From Corbicula japonica (taxonomy: Eukaryota; Mollusca; Bivalvia; Venerida; Cyrenidae), in NCBI GenBank assembly GCA_038501625.1, contig JAZAYU010000010.1, positions 1,116,001 through 1,180,000 on the forward strand: a stretch of 64,000 nt of DNA, given 5' to 3'. Shown one piece after another: positions 1 through 12,600 of this stretch. The position numbers and the translations under genes were made by a program. Each line of letters starts with the position of its first letter. Position 1 is the stretch's first letter. The notes under the pieces are model-generated. The model saw nothing but the letters and a program-made list of their open reading frames with translations. It did no database searches and was not told the origin of the DNA.

Positions 1-640
1 AACTGTCCATTACTGGCTGAGTAGGCAGCAACACAGCAGATTTTGTAGCCTTCTCACCATCTGTTTTCTCTTTTATTTGAGGTTTGACCTCCGAAACCGG
101 TTTTGTTGCAACTTTAGACTGAGCCAAGATCTCTGAAACCGGTTTTGTTGCAACTTTAGACTGAGCCACGGAAGACATGACCAAATATTCTCCTTTTTTA
201 CCATCATCAACAGGTTTAGTGTCATGCTGTTTGATCTCCCTTGGACAACCTGGTCTGGGTGGCAGCACTGGCTTTGCACTTTTCATTGGGGGACTTGCAT
301 GATGTTTGGAAACTGAGATACTTAAATCTGATTGGTCCATTGAACCAATACTGGAATCTGACTGGTCCAGATGCTGCAGTGAATGCTGTTCAGATTTTTC
401 AGAATATAAGTCACTTAATTCACTTTTAGTAATGGGAATGTCAGTTTGTTTTAGAGGAATGTCAGTTGGCTGTGAAGGAATGTCAGATTCTTGTGAAGGA
501 ATGTTGTTAACTGTAGCAGAAGCTATTATAGGTGGTGTGCTGGGTTCTAGATTAGGGGTGTCCCCACCTGGGGAAAGGGGTGGAGACTTACGCACTGGAG
601 CTGGAGACTTCTTCTGTCTTGGAGGCTTCTTTGGTGCAAC
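1..640 (-). CDS. ANKS1A: ANKS1 coding exon 10, running off the window
   Basis: An uninterrupted frame of 213 codons from the AAAG acceptor next to 641 to the window edge. It starts [18 protein letters not shown] and is Ser/Pro/Lys-rich. It holds four imperfect xDIP repeats (about 434-510), two DQSD repeats and an exact-frame 42-bp duplication (93-176) coding [12 protein letters not shown] twice. Near the middle lies KPVLPPRPG. The acceptor is weak (TATCAAAG), so the exact start is less certain than the frame. Confidence 0.85.
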
Positions 641-3600
641 CTTTGATAAATATAATCATACATGTGTGAAGGTTCAACAAGGAAATGCACAAATATTTAT
701 TGGGTGTCAGTACTTTTTCTTGCATACTCACTTTTTGTTTTGAGTTATTTATCTTTTTCTTAGCTCTTACATTTAAAGACTTCAACTTGTGTTACACTTC
801 ATTAAGTCTTTTGAGCAGATGTTTAAAATTTGAGACCGGTCACCAATCTCAGTTTTATGATCTAGAGTTAACAGACCTTCCTACCTACTGCTATCAGAAA
901 CAAGAATGTGTGCTTGGGCACTGATGTCCTAACTGCTGCAACAATATTTGGATTAACAAAGAGCCATAGCTCTTGTAAAAATAGACGATCATCTACACAC
1001 CCTGCTTGATCATCTGTGCCAGTATAAAAGAAATCTGCCTGATAGTTTAGGAGGAGTTGATGCCACAAGACTTGGAGGACGTACATATGGATGTATGGAT
1101 GGACGGATGAGTGCAACTCTATAGGCCTCCCACTTTGTGGGGGCGTAAAATCTATTTAAGCAGACTAGTAATTTTAACTATGCACATTTGAGGCAATTTA
1201 ATTAGCTGAAACTGGCATTTATAAATAATATATATGTTGCATGAACAACATCACATATTTCAACACTGCAATGGTTCAACTACCATTTTCATTTTTAAAT
1301 GAAAACAACATGAATTTGATTTATATGAATTTTCTCTATGTTCTTCTTGGACTGATGCATGTGAAAAATGCCAGATGCACACACATTTCACCCTTTACTT
1401 CATATATTGAGGTTATGTACCCATGTAGATAAAGATCAGCTGGCACATTTGTGCCATCTGATCTAGATATAAACTGGTCACTTCTTGGTCAGAAATAACC
1501 TAATACATCTAACAAACAAACAGTATACATGTAGAGCCTGATTAGACAGCACAAATGTGCTGCCTGTTCGTGGATCTCAACTGTTCGACCATGAGAAAAC
1601 AGCCATATCCCATGATGTTAAAAGTTAAATCCTTCAGACTTTATTTAATTTGTACATTGCCTGGTTTACATAATATTATGCATAAACCCCAGAAATTGAA
1701 TTTAATTCTATAATGCATGGACACAAGTCTGTAATTGTCTCCATAAACAGGTAAGATACTGTGCAACAATTTATCAACGCTTTCCTCAATTGAAACACCT
1801 TTAGTGCGCGGGCGAACAGTGTAGATCCAGATCAGCTTACACATCCATGACGTCTGATCAGGATCTGCACTGTTCGCTATTTGATTTATAAGGTTATTTC
1901 TGACCAAAAAGCGACCAGTGAAGATCCTGATCACTGGTCGCACATGCGTAAAAAGGGGTATATATAGAGTTAAGGGTTAAAAATAACTTACCAATGACTT
2001 TGGAGAAGTTTTATCAGGAGTGCTGACTAAATTTTGCTCTGCTAAAAATACAACAGAAGATATTGAAAGTAATTTCTGTAACAAATGGCATTTAAAATAT
2101 TACAAAACTGTTTCTGTTTTCAAACAGATCACATTACTATAAACAGCAATAAACGTATTAACAAAATTGCCTTTTTTGTATCTGATTCTGTCCTGAAAAA
2201 ATTCAGAAACAATACTTAAACCATATCTATGAATACAGAAGCAGGCCAAATATCAAAGAACAGGGCCAATTACACTTGTCTAACCAGGTCCAAATAGGTA
2301 AAGTAAGCAATCTGATTGGCCAACCTAATGGGGAAAATATTGGTATACTTAATCTGCCTTTTCGATTTAAATGCATGTTGTTGTCGTTTTTTTTCAATAA
2401 TTAGTATGAAGCATTATAATTTTTAAAAAAGCAAAACATGTTAGCCTGCTATGGTGTTTTGTAATGATTTGCAAATATCACAAAATGCCGCGATATTATA
2501 TAGATGATAGATAAACCTGTCATTAAATAAGTGATTTTGTTAACAGAGTTGATACAGAGTTATAAGATGTGCATTTTTTTAATGCCAGTGCAAGTGCTAA
2601 TGGAATGGGTCTTTTGAAACAACTGAATTAAATAACTTGTTTTATTTGATTCTATGAACTATCAAGTTATAGAAGTACAAGGCTAACAAATGTTTACTTA
2701 GAAATACTGAGAAATACTGGATTTGAAAAAACACCATTAAATAAAAGACTAATACTAGATGGGTGTTCAGTTGAACACTTGTGTGACACTTGGGTAATTT
2801 GTCAGAATAAAACATGAATGTTGTTGAAGAAATATCAACAAATAGCTGTCGTTGCCAAAATTAGTTTTTATAGCAAATTCCAATGTGGCATAAATCAAAT
2901 TTGACCTTGACCAAATGGGTTTGGCATCACCATGACCCTGTTGTTCTAAGCAATATAATTTGAAAGTTAGAAGATAAAGAACAAATAATAAACAGCAAAA
3001 TTATAGCCAAAGTTAAGATTTCATGAAAAATTCCCAGTACAACAATAAATTATATTAATATGACATAAAAAATCGACAAGGTCAAAACTATGCAAAACAT
3101 TTCATGAAACTTGATTGGTTAAAGTTACCCATCAGCTGTGTAGGGGGTCTCTTGTCCTCTGCTGGGAATATTGAGGTCCTGGGAGGCAGAGGTGGTGGTG
3201 GCGCCTCATCTGCTGTCAAACTTAATGCACTTTCAACCCTGAAAAAAACAACAGACGTCAATATACAAAATTTGTGATTTTTATATTTTTAATTTTTCAG
3301 GGCTTTTTATTTTAATTTTCATGACTGGAGATGGAAGATAGTGGGGGCTGTAAAGGGTAGGGTGGTGGGGGGGGGTGTTAAAGAGTAAAGAAATATTACT
3401 CTAAGAAAGAAATTTATTAATTTTCCAAGTGTGAGTAATGAAGAATTTGGAACCCTTTTCCTTAAGTGTGAGTATTGAAGAATTCGGAACCCTTTTTCTC
3501 AAGTGTGAGTATTGAAGAATTCGGAACCCTTTTTCTCAAGTGTGAGTATTGAAGAATTTGGAACCCTTTTTCTCAAGTGTGAGTATTGAAGAATTTGGAA

Positions 3601-6600
3601 CCCTTTTTCTTAAAAAGAAGGTGCATTTTTTCATATTTAATCTTTTGGCAGGCTTAAAAGCTGACCCTATATGTAAACCAATTTCTGTTTTTACTTTATG
3701 CTTCTTATCTCCAAAACTACAAAATATTAACTCTTTCCTCCATATATACACATTTTTATACATGTGTGTCCAGTGTAGATCCAGATCAGCCAGCACATCT
3801 GTGAATAAAAAAGCAAACAGTTTAGATCCTCATCAGATGGCATGGATGTGCCGGCTGATATGGATCTAAACTGTTCGCCCACGCATTTAAGGTGTATCTA
3901 TGGAGGAAAGGGTTAAAGGTATTCAATGCTTGTAAAATATGGCATTATAAACATGATCAGACAGCACTGATGTGTCGACAGCACTGATGTGCCGGCTGAT
4001 CTGGATCTACACTATTCGCCCATTGGATAAAAGCCATATCACATGAAGTAAACATTAAATATGGTTTACCTCTCTTTATCTATAACATCCTTGTTAGGTT
4101 TGGAATACAATGGAACGGTGGAACCAGCATCGGGTGAGCCTGGACCCAAGGAATGTCTCGGTTTGGGTGTTGGCCTATCTGGGGTTTTGTCTTTAGAGGA
4201 TTTTGATTGGTCCAAATTTACATGCATATTGTGGGCATCAGTTGTAAGCTGATCTGTAGGATGTGGTTCTTCAGGAGGGTGTGGCTTATCTATGTTTGTG
4301 GGTGTGGCTTCCCTCGCAGGGTGTGGCCTTTCAGAGGTGGTAGGCTGGTCCTCATTTGGTGGGTTCTCAGGTGGTTTGTCTGACGCTGTAAGATCTTCAG
4401 GTGGGGATTTATCAGGGGACTTTTCTCTCTCAGATGGTCGGGGAATCTGTGGGGACAGGGGCTTCACTGCTGCTGTTGGTTTGTCTACACCACTTCGACA
4501 GTTTACAAGACTTTCATATAGTCCAGGCTCTTCAGGTGTAATGCCTGAATGCCTCATGTATTCTGGAAATGTAAGATGTACAATTAGTTAAAACTTTCGT
4601 GCCTTCTGATCAAACTGTTGCTTTTTGATTCATTAGGTTATTTCTGACCAAAATGCAACCAGTGCAGATCCTGATCAAATGGCACAGATGTGCTGGCTGA
4701 TCTAGATCCACACTGGACACACATGCATAACTAGAACACTTGTGTCGCCCTCTGGTGCTGTCAGAATAAAAATGCAAGTACAAAAGCGGCATAACTCCAT
4801 TGAATGTGTCCTTGACCAAAATAATTTGGCATCATCATGAGTGTGTCGTCATAAGCAATATAATTTGAAAGTTTCATAAAGAAATATTGAGAAATGGCAA
4901 AGTAATAGCCAACGTTAAGTTTTCGTGTCAAAATCCAAGTACAAAAAGGGGAATAACCACATCAAATGTGACCTTGACCAAAAGAAATTGTCATCATCGT
5001 GTGCATGTTGTCATAATCAATAACATTTGAAAGTTTCATGAAGAAATATTAAGAAACGGCAAAGTTATTGCCAATGTTAAGTTTTTGTGACGGACCGACA
5101 AAGCGATCCCTATGTATCGCCTTTTCTTTGAAAGGGCGACACAAAAATGCTTATATATGGATGAAAGGGTTCAGTTTGATTAAGTTAAAGACTTCAGGCA
5201 GACAAAAATCACCTTATAATTGTTGAAATATACAGACCTTGTATAGCATTGTTGATAACAGTAAAGGACTTCTGCTGTGCCTGGTGGGCACTTAACAGTA
5301 TATCACCTTTTCTTCGAAATAGTGACTCAAAAACAAGAACCATATTTTGGAAAAAAAAGAATTTGTCAAGCTCTTTTTGTTGTTGTTTTTTATGTTAAAG
5401 TTTATAGTAAGACAAAAATAACCTAATATTTATTGAAATAAACAGACCTTGTATAGCCTTGGTGATAACAGTGAAGGACTTTTGCTGGGCCTGGTGGGCA
5501 CTTAACAGTTCTAACACTGTCTGCCCTTTGTTATCTCGCTGATTGACGTCTATACCACGCTCTAGCAACAGCTTGACAACGTCAAGTTTCCCGTGCAACG
5601 CTGCTTCATGCAGGGCATTTCCAGTCTCAGTCTGTAAAAGAAGGAAACATTAAAATGCCTGACACCAATCTAAGACAGTTTGAATACCCAGATCACCATT
5701 TACATCTGTGCAATAAATGTAAAGGACACATCAAAGAAGTCATGGTCAAATCTGCAAAATTTGTGAAGGTCAAGGTCACATATTATGCTCATGCAAATTG
5801 TGATCAAGTTTAACTATTTACTCCATGGATATGAATTATTACATGATGTAGATCCAGATCAACCAGCACATCTGTGCAATCTAACCAGGATCTATACAGT
5901 TTACTATTACATTCATTAAGATATATCTGATCAAGAAGTGAACAGTGTAAATCTAGATTAAATTTGCTTAGATTGAGTAAAGTATGAATAAAGTTTTATA
6001 ATCACAGGGTTAGTTGTCTGGATAAATTTCAGGCCATTTAATTCTGATACAAGAATTCATTTTTGCATTTTGGACAGGGGAAAGAACTCCGAGAGGCATG
6101 TGCATATTTCTCCTTAACTGAAGGCATGTAACAGAAAATTATATTAAAATGGACAGGTCTGACAAGAGAAAGACGCAATTAGATTAAAGGGAATCTAATA
6201 AAAGCCTCCAAAGTTTGCCAGCAGATGAATAATTAAGGTTCTCATATAAAACTATTGATCAAGTATCTTCACAAGAAAACCGACCTGTCCATTCTGATTA
6301 TGTAATATTTACGTGGTGAGGTCAATAATATCTTGATACTCTTTTGTTGTTGCGTGAATATGTCAATGATACAAGATAACAAAATGAGTAGTGTGATAAG
6401 AAAACATGTCTTCAGGAGGTTGACAGACATCCCGATGAAGTGACAACAATGTTGATCAAACATTCTCTCAAATAACCCTTTACTCCATATATACTGTTGT
6501 ATCATTTTATTTAGCGATGGCTTAATTTTTTCGCGTATTTTGCGCAAATTTAAAACCTACACTACAATTTAACAAAAAAGTTCCACATACATATCCCAAA

Positions 6601-9600
6601 CAAGCTATGTCCGAATGAACCTATACTTTATGATATGAATGGTCCAGATAGATGGATCAAACAGGTCCTGCATCAATTAGTGGCGCCAAATAAACAGCGG
6701 TCTGATAATTTATTAACAAAGGAAGTAGTAATTGACATAACAGGGGGCCAACTGACACTTGATTAGCTCGCATGTTCAAATAAACAATAGGTATTGATAA
6801 CAGGTCGGTAAAATATTGATCATAATAATTTTTTGTACGAAAAATTGGATTTGCGTGAATTTATGTTAGTGTGCGAAAAAGTCTTTTGGCGATTGCGCGA
6901 AATTTTGTGCCAGCGAAATTAAATAATACAACAGTTCACAATGTTTATCACATGTGTTCAGTGAAGATCCAGAACAGTTGTCACATGTTTCCCATCTGAT
7001 CTGAATCTACACTGGTTGCCTCTATGTCAGAAATAACCTAATAAATCTTTAAACAGCGTAGATCCTGAACAGATGACACAGATGCAATAGATGATCTGAT
7101 ACTGTTCACCCATGGACAACAGCCATATCTTATGGAGAAACACGTTATATTTTCCAGTGAACTATAGAGTTTTCTCAGTTGGCATTTTTACTGTTTTGAA
7201 ACTGTGGAATACCATTTTTTTCACTGGTATTTCCAAACTACCTTTTTTATTATATTACCACCCTTTCTTATTTATGAGATTTGTTATAATTGTTTGTTTC
7301 AGTAAAGTATCGATTTTATTTCACTTGAGAACACCAAAACCTGATATTTTCACTAGTGGTTGTGCCACAAATGAAAATATGTCCACTAGTAAAAATATCC
7401 ATTTTCGGAGTTCACTTGTAAAATACAATCAATATTTCACTGAAACAAACAAATAACCTGTACCTCTTGAAATGGCTAAAATATTTATAACTACCATAGT
7501 CTGTATGTCAAATTTGTTGTCCAGGAGAACTTCAACAATATCTCTGTGGCCATTTCTAGACGCCAGGTGTAGAGGGGACTGTGTGCTGGAAGGGTGATGT
7601 GCCAGCTCCGGGTGTGATATCAGCAGCCGCTGAACCACTTCAAGCCGTCCGTACTGAGCCGCCAGGTCTAATGGTGATTCCTCGTTCAAATTTCTAATGG
7701 TTGGGTTGGCAAATTTCTGAAAGAGTGTCAAAATGTAAGGGTCTAAATTTCCACTAATATAATTTTGAAGATATTATTTTTCATAAACAGTCCTGAACAA
7801 CTGTTATTTACATTACAAATTTGCGTGTTTCTTACCACTGATCATAAACCCTTTACTCCATATATATACGTGTTTTATCGCATGTGCAAACAGTGTAGAT
7901 CCACATCCATGCCGTCTGATCAGGATCTACACTATTTAATTTTGATTCATTAGGTAATTTCTGACCAAGAAGTGAACAGTGCAGATTCTGATCAGGCATG
8001 AATGTGCCAGCTGATCTGTTTCTTGCATTCCAGATCAGGTCATCCGGTGTTTTCACCCGTGTAGGAAATTTCAATCCTACACCGCATTTAGAATGAGTCA
8101 CAAGTTGCAAGTTGGAAAGAAATCTACCAAATAGTGAAAGAAGGGGGGTTGATAAATCGTATTAAAAATAACAAAGGGCCATAATTCTGGTAAAAATAAT
8201 ATCTCGTTTTCCATTTATCTGCACACTATTTCCAGTCACTCATGTATGACTGGAAGAAATATATGCCAACTAGTGAGAGAAATTGACATTTTGACAAGAT
8301 AAAACACTTTTATGGGGGAATAACAATGTGAAGTTCAGCTTTGGCATGATTGTGCCAAAATAGCACATGCACGAATTGCATTCTTTAAGATAACTTGACA
8401 GCTAATTTCAAAACAGAAACTGCTTAGTTAGTATGAAATTAGCACAGATGTTTACAACAATGAGCTAGAAATTATCTGTAATAAACAAACAGTACAAATA
8501 TTGTTCTGGATTAAACATGGCTTTATTTGTTTCCCATTTAACTTAAGAAATTTATTGCTATTAGGTTTTGACACTTTATCCCTGGATATGATTTTTATCA
8601 AATGGGCAAACTGTGTAGACCCTCATCAGCAAGGCGCATCTGTGCCTTCTGATCAGAATCTGCACTGTTCCTTTTTTATTTATTAGATTATTTTTTATCT
8701 AAAAGGGAACTGTGCAGATCCTGATCAGGGGGCACAAATGTTCCTGCTTATCTGGATCTACACTGGTCACACATGAATATGTGCCAGCAGATCTTGATCT
8801 ACACTGTTCACACATGTGAATGTGCCAGCTGATCTGTATCTACTGAATCTTCAATGGTAGGACATGCAATAAAATGTGTTCAATATGGCTTTAAGGGTTA
8901 AAGGTTAAGAAATGACAAAATGACATATCCAGAACACAGATTACCTGCAGGAGAACATCTACTACTGCCACATGACCATACTGTGCTGCACAATGTAACG
9001 CTGTGTCCCCGGTACTATTCTGAAACATAAAAATATACAAGATTATAACCAATCATCAATGACATCACCCAAAGCACATCAACATTACATACACATTATT
9101 GTTATTCTCAACATTGATTAATGGATTGTGCTAGAATCATTGACTAACCTAGGCAAAATGGTGTCCATTGTCAGCCATGATGTACATTGTTTTTCATTTC
9201 CAAACATAAATTGCCATGGCTGACCCTCAAATACAATGAAAAATCATGGTATTTACTATGGTTGACCATGGTCTTGACCATGGTAAATCGTGGATAATCT
9301 GAAATATTATTCTGACCAAGGACAACCATGGACTGAACTGACATTTGTTCATCCTCTACCATGAGAATAACAAGGGGCCCAAAATAACTCCCCGATGACA
9401 AATTTCTGTTTACTTTAAATATTGGTTTTGTTTTATGCATAACTGTGGTTTCAATAAAACATTAAAGCATTAAGTGAGAAGACAAAAAGTTTCTTTGTAT
9501 AGGATAGAGTCTATTAAGACGTTTCTATAGAAAATAGAAGCCGGAACGAGCGCAGCGAGTGCAGGTTTCTATTTTCTATAGAAACGTCTTAATAGACTCT

Positions 9601-12600
9601 ATCCGACTTAGAAGTTGCCCTACATTTGTAGCCATGCCCATGCGCAATTGAAAATAGATCGATCTATTTTGTTAATTGTAAAATAGAAAATAGAAAGCAG
9701 TTCTATTTAATCGCTGAGGAATTTGAATTTTCATAGCTTCTGATTGGCTAAAAATGTAGAGCAACTTCTAAATTAATCAAATGTAATGAATACTAAAAAA
9801 GCTCTGCAATAAGAAATGTGTACGAAAACAGTATTATTCTGATAACAAGTTCAAGGTAACCCAACCTAATGTCTTGTTAATGCACCTAATTTGACAAGAG
9901 GTAAATTAACTGTAAAATCTTCTACGTAAATATGCATCTGCCATGTCCCATTATGTCAATGTAACTCAGGTGTTGTTTTCATAATTTATCATTATCACAT
10001 AATTATTGTCCTTCATTTAGTGCATTAAAGTACCATTGCTGTTAACACTTTACTCCATAAATACAGGTTGTATTTCACTTCCAAACAGTCTAGATCCAGA
10101 TCAGCCAGCACATCGGTGCTGTTGAACATCAGTGCTGTCTGATCAGGATTTTTGATCAGAAAAAAAAACAAATCTTAACAGCGAACAGTGAAGATCCTGA
10201 TCAGATGGCATGATAAAACCCATATATATGGAGTTAAGGGTTAATTACATAACCTCTCATACATTTATCAGCCTGCAGCCTGCCATATGACAACAAAACA
10301 AATTGAATAGCCTTGTAGACAGTAAATATAATCACATGAACAGTGCTCTTGGGGGCAATTGATGTACATTATTAAAGCCCAAGCCCTAAACTTAAGTAAG
10401 AATATACTTGAAAAATCATATTTGTCCATATACATGTAGACTCCAATATATAAACTCTATAACAGAACACAAAAGGTCCGATCAAATTCTTTTTATAGAC
10501 AGGATTTTTAATGATATTGTTAAATTTTCGTTAACGAACTTTTAAGAAGCTAAATATAATCGAGGTATATTTAGCACTGATTTTTGACAAAGAGACCGCT
10601 TCATGCGCGAACTTGATTTCTGTGACATTTCGGAAATCCTACTTTTGCTTTGAGTCGCGCGGACCAAATTTATTTGAGTAAATTAAAATTTTATTAGCCC
10701 AAAATAATGCTTCAAATTAGTGCCTATAGTTCTAAATACATGTAATATTTCATACAAGAAGGGGTTAAATTGAAGTAATGCCGCTTTAACAAATCAAAGC
10801 TGAAGATTATAAAACTGAGAATAGAAACCAGTCTCAAATCTCAAGCATCTGACCTGAGTTGCCATTTCAGCCAATCAGATGCTTGAGATTTAAGACTGGT
10901 TTCCATTCTCATTTTTATAAACTTGGGGCATTATCATGTAAACAGTGCTCTTGGGAGCAATAGATTTACATTATTTACCAAACAAATCTCTGAGGAGCAA
11001 TAGATGTGTGGTTATTCACATCTTCCACTGACAAGAATGTCATCATATACATGCAGAAATCCGAAGTTTGCAATTTTCTTAGTGTTGGATCAAACTTTCC
11101 TACAACAAGCTGTTTAAAACTTCTACTTAAAATATTTGTACGTGAGTTAGACTCAGTCCACTGTTAACTAATAATAATACAAGTCAGACTCAGTCCTAGA
11201 ACTATCTTGTTGACATAAAAAAGTCAGACACAAACATCAGCAAAAAATACTTGTATAAACATCAGACAATGCTCAAATGACTTGTACTCGAGTCAGACAT
11301 TCAGACTTAGTTTTTGTTCTGTGATATGAAATTGCTACAGACCTCCTGATAGTTGCAAAAAAGTGTCAGACATTTGGTCAGACAAGATGTGATAATCTGT
11401 CTGACCGAAACAAATCCTGTCAGACCCAAATATGTTAAAAAGGTATTAGCAGTATAAGGGGTTCAAATTTTTGTCTGACATTTGTCTGATAACATTAAAA
11501 ATCATGTTGGACCGGCCCAAATTTGTCGGTCAATTTTTCAGGACATCTGTTGGTAGTGGTACATAAATGTCTCTTTTACCTGTACAGAAAATTGCCCACT
11601 TTCAATATATAAACACGATAAGTATATAATAATAAATGGTTCAAACTCAGATTCAAGAGTTACATATGCCAAAAGATATCCAGGGCTTTTTTTTCTTTAC
11701 TAGATGTCATTGATAGGTATTATCCCCTTTCAAAATTTCTTTAAAATCATGCAGTTTTCACCAGAAAGTTACTTTACATCAGATATTTTTATTTCCTTTA
11801 GAGGTGAAACTGTGTTGTTTTTTTTAACAACAGGCATGGGCAGTGCCCCTGGCAGTGAAAAGAGGCCCTGATACACCAGCCAAAATATTAAACTTCCAAA
11901 CACCCCAAGCTTCATTTTCCAAAGGGGTTAACAAGGACCTTTGCCCAAGATCATAAAACTAAGATTTGAGACCAGTCTCAAATTTCAAGCATCCGATTGG
12001 CTGAAATGGCGACTGAGATTTGAGCCTGGTCTCCAATCTGTTTTATGATCTTAGGCACTTCAGAGAAATGAACAAGATTCAGAGAAATGAACAAGATTCA
12101 ATGACTTATTAAGAAGCTTTCAGTCTCTGAAGTTAATGATACTTATTACCCAATCAGATACTTGAAATTTGAGACTGGTCTCCAATCTCAGTTTTATTAT
12201 CATCGGCCCTAGATTCAATGACTTATTGAGTGGCTTTCGGTCTTTGACATTAATGATACTCATCGTCAACAGGATAAAGCTATTTCAGCTTTGAGAGTAC
12301 TATCTTCAGACAGAGACAAATACGCAAGCTGATTTTCTCACTGAGGCAATAATTACATGTACAATGTATGTAAGTGGTACTAAGTCCATGATTCAAATCA
12401 AAGCCACGTATGGTTCCTTGAGATCATCTTAACAAGTTTATCCCTTTCCTCATTAGATACACCTTTGTTGCATGGGCACCCAGTGTAGATCCAGATCAGC
12501 CGATTTGATCAGGATCTGCACTGTTCCCTTTTTTATTTTTTGGGTTATTTCTGACCAAAATGGGACCAGTGCAGATCCTGATCAGACAGAATGGATGTGC

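Noticed and set aside
3427..3613. Evenly spaced repeats that could suggest a CRISPR array
   Set aside because: Units are head-to-tail without unique spacers and the genome is eukaryotic; this is a minisatellite.
4066..4591. Plus-strand Gly/Ser-rich open frame opposite ANKS1 exon 7
   Set aside because: Complement of a proline-rich coding exon; the minus strand has matching splice sites and phase.
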